Source: Mycobacterium aquaticum
GTDB lineage: Bacteria > Actinomycetota > Actinomycetes > Mycobacteriales > Mycobacteriaceae
DNA: 64,000 nt
Assembly: GCF_002086485.1 (NCBI RefSeq)
Contig: NZ_MVHF01000015.1
Coordinates: 62,001 to 126,000 of the forward strand
Direction of reading: 5' to 3'
Made by a program: the position numbers and the translations under genes
Notes under the pieces: generated by a model
Told to the model about the DNA's origin: nothing
Database searches by the model: none
Seen by the model: only the letters and a program-made list of their open reading frames with translations
In this document: positions 51,139-59,383 of the stretch, one piece after another
Layout: each line of letters starts with the position of its first letter
How positions within the stretch are numbered: the first letter of the stretch is position 1

Positions 51139-52614
51139 CTACGGCTCCTTCGCCAGCACGTTGATGGTGTGGAACGTGGGATCGCTTGCGCCGTGCAGCT
51201 TTCCGCCACCGTCGGCGATCTCGCGCAGATAGGTGATGATGTCCGCGTCGATCCGCTCACCAGGCAGCAGCGCCGGAATGCCCGGCGGGTAACTGGCGAT
51301 CGACTCGCAGGAGATCCGTCCTGCGGCATCCTCCACCGCCACCTGCTCGGCCTCGCCGAGGAACGCCTCCCGCGGCGGGATCGCCACCTCGTAGCCCAGC
51401 GACGCGGCAGGCGGAACGATCAACGGGGTGTCGCCCGGCACCTTGAGCCGCTTGACCACCTCTTCTACGTCGCCCGCCACCCGCAGCAGGTTCGCGGTGG
51501 ATTCGCCGAGGCCGATCACCAGCACGATGGTCGCGTGCAGCGGCAACTCGACATGCACGTCATAGCTCTGCCGCAACGCATCGGCGATCTCGTACCCGGT
51601 CCGGCCGGTGTGCCGCACATCGAGCACGATGCGCAGCGGGTCGTAACCCGTCACGCCCATCCGGCCGACCATCGACTCGTCGACGAGGTCGATCCCGTCG
51701 ATGCTCTTCAGCTTCTCGCTGGCCAGCCGGATGGCCACCAGAGTTTCGCTCAGCAGCTGCTCACCGTGCATGACCAGTTGGCGTCGTGCCGCGTCGAGCG
51801 AGGCCATCAACAACGACGACGGACTCGTCGACCGCAGCAGCCGCAGCGCGCGGCCGACCGCGCCGATGTCGACCCGCCCGGTGTCGGCGATGTGCAGCAT
51901 GGCGGCCTGGGTCAGGGCGCCGGCAATCTTGTGGGTGCTGGTCAGCATGGCGTCGGCACCCTGCGACAGCGCCGTCGGCGGCAGCGCGTCATGGAAGCCG
52001 AAGTGCGGGCCCCACGACTGGTCGACGATCAACGGCACGCCGCGCGAATGCGCTGCCTCGGCCAGCCCCACGATGTCGGCGGCCATGCCGAAATACGTCG
52101 GCGACACGATGAACGCGGCTCTGGCGTCGGGAGTGTTGTCCAGCGCATCGGCCAGGGACTGCGGCGTCACGCAGTGCGCGACGCCGAGCACGTCGTCGTA
52201 CTCGGGCGCCACGAAGCTGGGGATGCCGCCGGAGAGCACCAACCCGTCGACGATCGAGGCATGTGAATTACGTTGCGCCACAATACGAGTACCCAGCGGC
52301 GCCAATGCCAGGCACAGCGTGTGGTTGCCCTGCGTCGCGCCGTTGGTGAGGAAGAACGACCGCGCCGCACCGAACGCCTCCGCCGCGAGCCGCTCGGCCT
52401 CGACGTACGGCGACGGCTGCGGTCCGATGTCCACACCCCAGAGCCCCAATGGCACATCGGAGGCGAGGGCGTCGATGCCGATCGCCTTGACCAGCGCAGG
52501 GTCCGCGCCGGGACCACCCTTGTGGCCGGGCGTGTGATAGCGCGCCGCACCGCGGAACGAATACGCCAGGACCGCATCGAGATACGGCGCATTCGGCTGT
52601 TCAGCGGCGCCCAT
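51139..52614 (-). CDS. Orn/Lys/Arg decarboxylase family PLP enzyme, copy 1
   Basis: 491 residues, the short form without the N-terminal wing domain of the E. coli enzymes. The PLP fold-type I motifs are HTPGHKGG near the start, LTNGATQGNHTLCLALA, the Asp/His segment LIVDQSWGPHFGFHDALP, and the Schiff-base Lys in STHKIAGALTQAAMLH. The C-terminal domain contains SYPPGIPALLPGE. It would decarboxylate arginine, lysine or ornithine to agmatine, cadaverine or putrescine. It is the last of three translationally coupled genes (permease, Usp, decarboxylase). A paralogue lies at 56127-57608. Confidence 0.9.
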   Translation of the reverse strand: MGAAEQPNAPYLDAVLAYSFRGAARYHTPGHKGGPGADPALVKAIGIDALASDVPLGLWGVDIGPQPSPYVEAERLAAEAFGAARSFFLTNGATQGNHTLCLALAPLGTRIVAQRNSHASIVDGLVLSGGIPSFVAPEYDDVLGVAHCVTPQSLADALDNTPDARAAFIVSPTYFGMAADIVGLAEAAHSRGVPLIVDQSWGPHFGFHDALPPTALSQGADAMLTSTHKIAGALTQAAMLHIADTGRVDIGAVGRALRLLRSTSPSSLLMASLDAARRQLVMHGEQLLSETLVAIRLASEKLKSIDGIDLVDESMVGRMGVTGYDPLRIVLDVRHTGRTGYEIADALRQSYDVHVELPLHATIVLVIGLGESTANLLRVAGDVEEVVKRLKVPGDTPLIVPPAASLGYEVAIPPREAFLGEAEQVAVEDAAGRISCESIASYPPGIPALLPGERIDADIITYLREIADGGGKLHGASDPTFHTINVLAKEP

Positions 52615-53522
52615 CAGTTTCCACCCTTCGCTTCGGCGAGCTCCTCGGCCGCCTCACGCGGCACCACGATGACCGGGACCGGGGCATGCCGGACGATCTT
52701 GGTGGCCCGCGACCCGAGGAACACCCGCGCCACGGGTCCCGTCTCGCTCGACCCGATCACCAGCACTTCACCGGGCTCCCATTCGATGCTCTCGAAGGCC
52801 TCGTCCCAATCGGTTCCGTGGCCGAGCACGATCTCGGGCCGGGACGCCTGCGGCTGACCGCCCGACGACAGTGCCTTCTCGGCAGCGGCGTAGATGTCTT
52901 CCGTCCACTCCGCCAGCACCGCGCCGTGCTCGTCGCGGAAGCGCGCCGTCTCGGGAGGCGAGAGGTGGACCGCGAACGATGCCAGCCGCAAGGCACACCC
53001 GTACTCGGCTGCCATCGCCCGCGCCGAGACCAGCAGCAACGAACTCTGTTCGCCACCGGTGAAGGCCAGCGTGATCCGGCTGATCTTCTTGCCGGAGGAC
53101 CGGAACCCACGGGGAGCCACCGCGACCGGTAGGTGCGAACTGTGCAGCAGCCGGTCGGCGACACTGCTCAACGAGATGTACCCGAACTGACCCGAATCGG
53201 ACGATCCGGTGACGATCACGCTGGCCTGGTGCTGCGATGCGGCCTCCAACAAGCCGGCGGACGCCGACTTCGCGTGGACCGTGACGAATTGGGCCGACAC
53301 ATCGGCGTCCAGGTCCTCGCGGGCCTGGGCGACGGCGGTGTCGACGAGTTCGTCGATGTAGGCGCGGTACCCCTGGTCGGCTCGGGACAACCCCGGCGTC
53401 CACGGCGCCGGGATGACCACGCACACCAGCACATCCGCGCCGCTGGTGCGCGACAGCATGCCCGCCAGACTGAGCACCGCCTTGGCCCGCCGCTTGAGCG
53501 GATACCCGACGAGGATGGTCAT
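52614..53522 (-). CDS. universal stress protein family, tandem Usp domains
   Basis: 302 residues. The ATG at 53522 overlaps the permease stop (ATGA), and its own stop overlaps the decarboxylase ATG (TGATG). The first domain starts MTILVGYPLKRRAKAVLSL and ends with SVIVTGSSDSGQFGYISLSS and VADRLLHSSHLPVAVAP, the ATP-binding G-2x-G-9x-G(S) region. The second domain is recognisable by EVLVIGSSETGPVARVFLGS and RATKIVRHAPVPVIVVP. Usp domains fused or coupled to amino-acid permeases often modulate transport through nucleotide or ligand binding; that role is inferred here. Confidence 0.88.
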   Translation of the reverse strand: MTILVGYPLKRRAKAVLSLAGMLSRTSGADVLVCVVIPAPWTPGLSRADQGYRAYIDELVDTAVAQAREDLDADVSAQFVTVHAKSASAGLLEAASQHQASVIVTGSSDSGQFGYISLSSVADRLLHSSHLPVAVAPRGFRSSGKKISRITLAFTGGEQSSLLLVSARAMAAEYGCALRLASFAVHLSPPETARFRDEHGAVLAEWTEDIYAAAEKALSSGGQPQASRPEIVLGHGTDWDEAFESIEWEPGEVLVIGSSETGPVARVFLGSRATKIVRHAPVPVIVVPREAAEELAEAKGGN

Positions 53523-54973
53523 GGCTGGGGCTCCTCCTTCGCCGCGTCCAGCCCGACGTGCTCGTGTCTGCCGAGATGTGAGTGACTGCGGGCGTAGACG
53601 AAGTACCACACCAACGCCAGACCCACCCAGATCACGAAGACATAGATGGTCACGGTCCGCAGGCTGGCGATGATCCACAGCGCACCGAGGACCGACAGGA
53701 TCGGCGTGATCGGGTACAGCGGCACCTTGAACGTGCGGGGCAGCTCGGGCGCGCGGCGGCGCAGCACGATGACGCCGATGGACACCGTCACGAACGCGGC
53801 CAGGGTGCCGACGCTGGTCATCTCCGCGAGGAAGTTGATGGGGATGAAGCCCGCCAGGATCGCGATGACGACCGCGACGATGATGGTGTTGGGCACCGGG
53901 GTCAGGGTCCGCGGATTCACCTTGTGGAAGATCGGCGGGATCATGCCGTCGCGCGACATCGCGAAGAGGATGCGGGTCTGCCCGTATACCGACACCAGGG
54001 TCACGCTGAAGATCGAGATGATGGCGCCTGCGGCCAGCACGGTGCCGGGCCAGGCCTGTCCGGTGACGTTCTCCAGGATCTTCGCCAGTCCGGCTTCCTG
54101 ACCGTCGAATTCGCCCGACGGCTGGGCGCCGAGCGCGACCAGGGCCACCAACACGTACATGACCGTCACGGTGATCAGCGAGATCATGATCGCCAACGGG
54201 AGATTGCGATGCGGGTTCTTGGCCTCCTCGCCCGCGGCGGCCACACCGTCGAGGCCCACGAAGGTGAAGAAGATGATGCTCGCCGCCGTGGTGACGCCGC
54301 CGATGCCGTGCGGTGCGAACGGTTGCATGTTGTCCGTGTTGAAGCCCTGGATGCCGATGAGGACGAACATGACCAGCACGGCGAGTTTGATGGCGACCAT
54401 GATCGCGTTGGTCTTGGCCGACTCGCTGACGCCGCGGATCAGCAGCACCGCACACATCAGGATGAGGATGATGGCGGGCACGTTGCAGATGCCGCCCTCT
54501 TCGGGCGCGTTGGACAGCGCCGAGGGCAGTTGGAAGTGGAAGACGTTGAGCAGGAACTGGTTGACGTACTGCGACCAGCCGACGGCGGTGGCAGCACCGG
54601 CCACACCCCATTCCAGCAGCAGGCACGCGCCGACACCGAGGGCGACCACTTCACCGAGCGTCGTATAGGCGTAGGAGTACGAGGAGCCGGCCACCGGGAC
54701 GGCGCCCGCCAGTTCGGCGTAGCACACAGCAGTCAGGCCTGCGACGACCGCGGACAGCACGAACGACCACAGCACGGCCGGGCCCGCGATGGGGACCGCC
54801 TGGCTGAGGATGAAGAAGATGCCGGTGCCGATGGTGCCGCCGATGCCGATGGCCGACAGACCCCACAGCCCGATACTTCGCTTGAGCTCGCTTTTTCCGG
54901 TGTCGGCACCCGTTTCGGCGTTGATCATGCCCACGGGTTTGCGGCGCAGGGCCTGCTCTGTGAGAGATGCCAC
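53519..54973 (-). CDS. APC-family amino acid permease, cationic amino acid transporter type
   Basis: 484 residues, GTG start with GAGGAGG five bases upstream. About twelve membrane helices are visible. The helix 1 signature IGIGGTIGTGIFFILSQA, AELAGAVPVAGSSYSYAY and GLDGVAAAGEEAKNPHRNLP match the CAT/YfnA branch that carries arginine, lysine and ornithine. It is the first gene of a coupled set with a Usp protein and a basic amino-acid decarboxylase. The set could import the substrate or exchange it for the amine product. Confidence 0.9.
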   Translation of the reverse strand: MASLTEQALRRKPVGMINAETGADTGKSELKRSIGLWGLSAIGIGGTIGTGIFFILSQAVPIAGPAVLWSFVLSAVVAGLTAVCYAELAGAVPVAGSSYSYAYTTLGEVVALGVGACLLLEWGVAGAATAVGWSQYVNQFLLNVFHFQLPSALSNAPEEGGICNVPAIILILMCAVLLIRGVSESAKTNAIMVAIKLAVLVMFVLIGIQGFNTDNMQPFAPHGIGGVTTAASIIFFTFVGLDGVAAAGEEAKNPHRNLPLAIMISLITVTVMYVLVALVALGAQPSGEFDGQEAGLAKILENVTGQAWPGTVLAAGAIISIFSVTLVSVYGQTRILFAMSRDGMIPPIFHKVNPRTLTPVPNTIIVAVVIAILAGFIPINFLAEMTSVGTLAAFVTVSIGVIVLRRRAPELPRTFKVPLYPITPILSVLGALWIIASLRTVTIYVFVIWVGLALVWYFVYARSHSHLGRHEHVGLDAAKEEPQP

Positions 54974-55071
54974 GAGTCCTCCTCAGTAAGACGCCGTTGT
55001 CTGACTAGCTGCTGCTACGTGGTCGGCCGCCGGCTGCGTCAGCGAGCGTCCCGGCGGTCAGGCTACGACTG

Positions 55072-55104
55072 CACTGTTCAGTGGACTGCCGTTATGCAAC
55101 AGTG
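55072..55104. promoter_or_regulatory. inverted repeat upstream of the permease gene
   Basis: CACTGTT (55072-55078) and AACAGTG (55098-55104) face each other across 19 bases, about 100 bp before the permease start. The left arm is itself part of CACTG-tt-CAGTG. It could be an operator for the TetR protein encoded next door, but the match to that gene's own upstream repeat is poor. Confidence 0.35.
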
Positions 55105-55166
55105 GTGCGATATTGTCGGAATTGGTACCCACATCGTGATGTGAAGCCGTAGCGCCGAATGAGGAG

Positions 55167-55200
55167 TTGGCGGGGACAATACCCGCCGCGCGCCCGCCAA
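55167..55200 (-). terminator. GC-rich hairpin after the TetR gene
   Basis: TTGGCGGG (55167-55174) pairs with CCCGCCAA (55193-55200), with an alternative inner partner CCCGCC (55182-55187). It lies 22 bp beyond the TetR stop on the minus strand and would separate it from the permease transcript. There is no strong U-tract. Confidence 0.5.
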
Positions 55201-55221
55201 ATGACTTGGCGTGGGTGATGT

Positions 55222-55923
55222 TCAGGCCAGCAGCGGCGGATGCGCCATCGATCGCGACGCGTTGGCCAGGGCGGCCCGGTCGACACTGAACAAGTCGGCG
55301 ATGGCGTCGAGGATCATCGATTCCATCAGCGGGACCGTCATCTCGTAGAGGCCCAGCAGAGTCTGGATGGCCAAACCGTCGGTCAGAGCGACGATCCGGG
55401 TGACGGCGTCATCGACATTGCCGTTCGCCTGCAGCACCCCTCGGGCGATCCCGTCGTTGATGCACTCGGTGAACAATGTCCGCCAGAGGTTCATGATGCG
55501 GTGAATGTGCTTGCGCAACTCGCGATTTCGCGTGCTGGCCGCATAGAACTCGACCCACAGCCCCCAGGCCATGTCGAAATCCTCGTCGGTGACGATGAAC
55601 CGCGCCAGGCGCGCGATGCGGACCAATGGCTCGTCATCCTCGGTGACGCAGCGGCGCCATCCGTCCCGGCTCTGCTCGGCCGACGCGCGGAAGGTTTCCA
55701 GCACCAGGCGGTCCTTGGTGCGGAAGTAGTGCTGGATCAGTCCGACGGAGACGCCGGCCTCCTCGGCGACGTCAGCCAACCGGGTGGAATCCACGCCGTT
55801 GGTCACGATCACCCGTGCCGTAGCTGCGACGATGGCCGCGCGGCGGGCGTCCATGTGTTCGGGGTTGGACGCCCGAAATCGGGCCGTCGCCGCCGGCTGG
55901 GAGGGGCGAAATGCTTCTGACAT
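55222..55923 (-). CDS. TetR/AcrR family regulator, BetI-like
   Basis: 233 residues. After a 25-residue extension comes RRAAIVAATARVIVTNGVDS and the helix-turn-helix RLADVAEEAGVSVGLIQHYF with RTKDRLVLETF, closest to the BetI subgroup (VGLIQHYF). The C-terminal domain (about 100-220) is the BetI-type ligand domain. It sits between the permease-Usp-decarboxylase operon and the divergent second decarboxylase-amidohydrolase operon, so it is the best candidate regulator of both. An A/T-rich palindrome lies just upstream of its start. Confidence 0.88.
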   Translation of the reverse strand: MSEAFRPSQPAATARFRASNPEHMDARRAAIVAATARVIVTNGVDSTRLADVAEEAGVSVGLIQHYFRTKDRLVLETFRASAEQSRDGWRRCVTEDDEPLVRIARLARFIVTDEDFDMAWGLWVEFYAASTRNRELRKHIHRIMNLWRTLFTECINDGIARGVLQANGNVDDAVTRIVALTDGLAIQTLLGLYEMTVPLMESMILDAIADLFSVDRAALANASRSMAHPPLLA

Positions 55924-55935
55924 GGGATGACGCTA

Positions 55936-55954
55936 TAATATGTTCAAATTATTA
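55936..55954. promoter_or_regulatory. A/T-rich palindrome between TetR and decarboxylase 2
   Basis: TAATA-tgttcaaat-TATTA lies 13 bp upstream of the TetR start, inside a 25-bp A/T-rich patch in otherwise high-GC DNA. Position and symmetry suit an autoregulatory TetR operator and/or promoter for the divergent genes. The arms are short, so this is tentative. Confidence 0.45.
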
Positions 55955-56126
55955 ACAAGAGTTTGCGTCGTGGCGCCTCAGCGAGGGTCCATGCGCCGAT
56001 CGTCACCGCCGTGTGCCCCGAACACCGAAACGTAAAGTGGCACGGACTTATTGGACGCTAAAGCGTCCTTCGGCCGGTGACTTTTGCCAAACTCGTCAAG
56101 CCCGGCGAATATCCGGGCCCAGGGTG

Positions 56127-57608
56127 ATGGGAGGGCCGTTGAGCTCCACCGAACCGATCGACCACGATCGCGCACCGTACGCCGACGCGATGCGCGCCTA
56201 CGGCGAAGGTGACTGGGTCAGGGTGCACGTGCCCGGCCACATGGGCGAACCGAAGCGCCACCCGCTGCTCGCGGAGTGGTTCGGCGACCGGGTGCTCGAA
56301 CTCGATGTACCGCCGCTGATCGAAGGCGTCGACATCACGCCGGACCCGACCCCCATCACGCAGGCCCAGCGGCTGGCCGCCGATGCCTGGGGCGCCGCGA
56401 GGACCTGGTTTCTGACCAACGGCGGATCGCAGGCCAACCACCTCGCGGTGATGTGCGCCCGCCAGCTCGGCCGCACCCTCGTGGTGCAGCGCAGCGTGCA
56501 TTCCAGCGTCGTCGACGCCCTGGTGCTGGCGGGCCTGAGCTCGGCGTTCGTGCACCCGTCGGTCGACGACCACCTGGGCATCGCGCACGGCGTCACCGCC
56601 GCCGACCTGTCCGCCGCGCTGGACGCGAACCCCGACGCCGCCGCAGCGCATCTCATCACGCCCAGCTACTTCGGCTCGGTCAGTGACGTGGCAGCGCTGG
56701 CCGAGGTCGCGCACGACCACGGGGTGCCCCTCATCGTCGACGAGGCCTGGGGCGCGCACTTCGGCTTCCACCCTGCGCTACCCGCCAATGCCCTGTCCAA
56801 GGGCGCCGACCTGGTGTGTTCGAGCACCCACAAGCTCGGCGGCAGCCTGACCCAGTCGGCGATGCTGCACCTGGGTGCCGGGCCATACGCCAAGCAGTTG
56901 GAGCCCATGGTGGTCCGAGGTCTGCACACCGTGCAGTCGACGTCCACCAGCGGCATCCTGCTGGCCTCCCTCGACCTGGCCCGCAGGCAACTGGCCACCG
57001 GGCAGGCGCGGATCGGCGACTCGATCGCGGTCGCCGACGAGATCCGCGCCCGGGTCCGGGCCCACGGCCGGTTCCGCATCGCCAGCGACGACTTCCTGCA
57101 GTTCCCCGACGTGATCGCGGTCGATCCGCTGCGGGTCGCCATCGACACCTCGGCGGGCGGCATCAGCGGCGTGCGAGCCAGCAAGGTGCTGATCAACGAG
57201 CACAGGATCCACGTCGAGGTTGCGACCGGCGCGGCGATCGTGATGGTGATCGGCGCCGGGTCTGCGCCGGACGTCGACCGCATCGTCAACGCATTGCATG
57301 CGCTGCCGGAGGAGAACGGCGGCGGCGAGGACCACTCCGCGTTGAAGGTTCCCCCACCCGGCGAAAGCCGGATGACCGTGCGCCAGGCGTTCTTCTCCCC
57401 CGTCGAGGTCGTCGGAGTCGACGCGGCGGTGGGACGCGTCAGCGCCGACACGCTGGCCGCCTACCCGCCGGGCATCCCGAATGTGCTGCCGGGCGAGGTC
57501 ATCACCGCCGAACTCATCGACTTCTTCCGCGGCACGACAGCTCACGGCGGGTATGTCCGCGGCGCCGTCGACCGCGCCGTGACCGGCTTCCGCGTGGTCG
57601 CCGAGTAG
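56127..57608 (+). CDS. Orn/Lys/Arg decarboxylase family PLP enzyme, copy 2
   Basis: 493 residues from the ATG at 56127; the frame is open to 56013 and a TTG at 56139 behind GGGAGGG is an alternative start. It parallels copy 1 throughout: HVPGHMGEPKRHPL, LTNGGSQANHLAVMCA, LIVDEAWGAHFGFHPALP, active Lys in STHKLGGSLTQSAMLHL, and the C-terminal AAYPPGIPNVLPGE. The tripeptide around the substrate differs (DEAWGAHFGFHPAL against DQSWGPHFGFHDAL), so the two may prefer different amino acids. An amidohydrolase gene follows 26 bp later on the same strand. Confidence 0.88.
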   Translation: MGGPLSSTEPIDHDRAPYADAMRAYGEGDWVRVHVPGHMGEPKRHPLLAEWFGDRVLELDVPPLIEGVDITPDPTPITQAQRLAADAWGAARTWFLTNGGSQANHLAVMCARQLGRTLVVQRSVHSSVVDALVLAGLSSAFVHPSVDDHLGIAHGVTAADLSAALDANPDAAAAHLITPSYFGSVSDVAALAEVAHDHGVPLIVDEAWGAHFGFHPALPANALSKGADLVCSSTHKLGGSLTQSAMLHLGAGPYAKQLEPMVVRGLHTVQSTSTSGILLASLDLARRQLATGQARIGDSIAVADEIRARVRAHGRFRIASDDFLQFPDVIAVDPLRVAIDTSAGGISGVRASKVLINEHRIHVEVATGAAIVMVIGAGSAPDVDRIVNALHALPEENGGGEDHSALKVPPPGESRMTVRQAFFSPVEVVGVDAAVGRVSADTLAAYPPGIPNVLPGEVITAELIDFFRGTTAHGGYVRGAVDRAVTGFRVVAE

Positions 57609-57634
57609 CACGCCGAACAGAACTGGAAGGAACC

Positions 57635-59281
57635 ATGACCGACGTCATTTACCGCAATGCGGTCGTCCACACCGTCGACCCCGACCAACCGACCGCGTCG
57701 GCCGTCGCCGTCACCGGTGACCGCATCACCGCGGTCGGCGACGACGCCACCATCGCGGCCCTGGCCGGCCCCGAAACCCAGATCGTGGACCTCGGCGGCC
57801 GGCTGCTGCTGCCGGGATTCGTCGACGCGCACAACCACCTGCGGCTCGGCTCGGATGTCGCCAGCGCCCAATTGGCCGGTGCCGCAACGCTCGACGAGGT
57901 CTACCGCAGGCTGACCGCATGGATCGAGGCCAACCCCGATGCATCGTGGATCGAGGGCGAGAGCCTGGACTACAGCGCGTTCCCGGCGGGCCAGATGCCC
58001 ACCGCCGCCGACCTCGACGCGATCACCGGCGACAAGCCCGCGTTCGTGCTGACCTACGACGTGCACACGGCCTGGCTCAACACCGCCGCGCTGCGGTTCC
58101 TCGGCATCACGCGTGATCACACCGAGCTGCCCTTCGGCACGGCCAAGCTCGACCCGGTCACGGGCGAACCCACTGGATTCCTCACCAACTTCGCGGTCAA
58201 GGGGCTGGCCCGCGACGGCCAGCGCGCGATGGCCGAATTCCTGCCGTGGGCCTCGGAGGACCGGCGCTACGGGCGGCTGTTGTCGAGCCTGGACATGGCC
58301 ATCGCCAACGGGCTGACGACCGTCGTAGAACCGCAGAACTCGCTCGACGACATCGGCCTGTTCACCCGGGCCCGCACCGAAGGAAGGTTGAAGTCACGGG
58401 TGATCGCCGGGCTGTTCCATCCGCGCGGCACCCCGGCGTCGGACCTTGCCGACTTCGCCGCGGCGATCACGCAGTATCAGGACGACCAGTTCCGGCTCGG
58501 CCCGCTCAAGCTCTACATCGACGACGTCGTCGAACCGCACACCGCAGCCCTGCTCGAGCCGTACTACAACGAGCCGGGCAACCGCGGCGCCACCTATTAC
58601 GAGCCGACGGAGTTCGCCGAGGTGCTCACCGGCCTGGACGCGGCAGGCTTCCAAGCCTTCGTGCACGCCACCGGTGACCGCGGCATCCGCACGGTGCTCG
58701 ACGGTGTCGCGGCGGCCCGCGCCGCCAACGGCCCCCGCGACGCCCGGCATCAGATCGTGCACGTCGAGTGCCTGCACCCCGACGATGTGGCGCGGTTCGC
58801 CGAACTGGGCGTGGTGGCCTGCATGCAGCCCCGCCACGGGGCCCCGGATGTGGCCGGGCCGGGCAAGGACTGGGCGGAGGCCATCGGGCCCGAACGCTCG
58901 GAGCACGCCTGGGCGTTCCGCAGCCTGCAGCGGGCCGGCGCGGTGCTGGCCTTCTCCAGCGATTGGACCGTCGCCGAGATGGATCCGCTGTCGCACCTCT
59001 ACACCGCGGTGACGCGCCGCGGCCGCGGCGACACCCCGGCCTGGGTCCCCGAACAGGGCATCACGTTGGACGAGGCGGTGTACGCGTACACGATGGGCAG
59101 CGCCTACGCGAACTTCTGTGAGGACAACCGCGGTTCGATCACCCCGGGCAAATACGCCGACTTCGCGGTGGTCTCCGACAACATCTTCGCCGGGCCGCCC
59201 GAGGCCATCCGCGATGCGACCATCGACATGACGATCGTGGGCGGCGAGATCGTGTTCGACCGGGCAGCCGCCATAGCGTGA
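57635..59281 (+). CDS. amidohydrolase family 3 protein (YtcJ-like)
   Basis: 548 residues from an ATG with GGAAGGA upstream. The metal site has HxH in FVDAHNHLRLGSD, His in FVHATGDRGIRT, His in HVECLHPDDVARF and the Asp in FSSDWTVAEMDPLSHL. These zinc or iron enzymes hydrolyse amides, N-acyl amines or cyclic ureides. Next to a basic amino-acid decarboxylase it could act on an N-acyl or cyclic derivative of the amine, but no substrate is known for the family. An 18-bp perfect hairpin follows the stop. Confidence 0.88.
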   Translation: MTDVIYRNAVVHTVDPDQPTASAVAVTGDRITAVGDDATIAALAGPETQIVDLGGRLLLPGFVDAHNHLRLGSDVASAQLAGAATLDEVYRRLTAWIEANPDASWIEGESLDYSAFPAGQMPTAADLDAITGDKPAFVLTYDVHTAWLNTAALRFLGITRDHTELPFGTAKLDPVTGEPTGFLTNFAVKGLARDGQRAMAEFLPWASEDRRYGRLLSSLDMAIANGLTTVVEPQNSLDDIGLFTRARTEGRLKSRVIAGLFHPRGTPASDLADFAAAITQYQDDQFRLGPLKLYIDDVVEPHTAALLEPYYNEPGNRGATYYEPTEFAEVLTGLDAAGFQAFVHATGDRGIRTVLDGVAAARAANGPRDARHQIVHVECLHPDDVARFAELGVVACMQPRHGAPDVAGPGKDWAEAIGPERSEHAWAFRSLQRAGAVLAFSSDWTVAEMDPLSHLYTAVTRRGRGDTPAWVPEQGITLDEAVYAYTMGSAYANFCEDNRGSITPGKYADFAVVSDNIFAGPPEAIRDATIDMTIVGGEIVFDRAAAIA

Positions 59282-59307
59282 CGGCGCCGACGGGCCGACG
59301 GCGGCGC

Positions 59308-59364
59308 CGAGTTCGACGAAAACGTCGTAAATCCCGAACGGACACAACGTTTTCGTCGAACTCG
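59308..59364. terminator. 18-bp perfect inverted repeat between convergent genes
   Basis: CGAGTTCGACGAAAACGT (59308-59325) and its exact complement (59347-59364) are separated by 21 bases. It lies in the 102-bp gap between the amidohydrolase stop and the convergent dehydrogenase stop. The symmetry suits a bidirectional terminator; the stem includes an A4/T4 run but no external U-tract. Confidence 0.72.
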
Positions 59365-59383
59365 CGGACGGCACTACAGCATC

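Noticed and set aside
53582..55144. 520-codon plus-strand open frame opposite the permease gene
   Set aside because: Translation is His/Asp/Arg-rich and featureless, while the minus strand encodes a clear APC permease.
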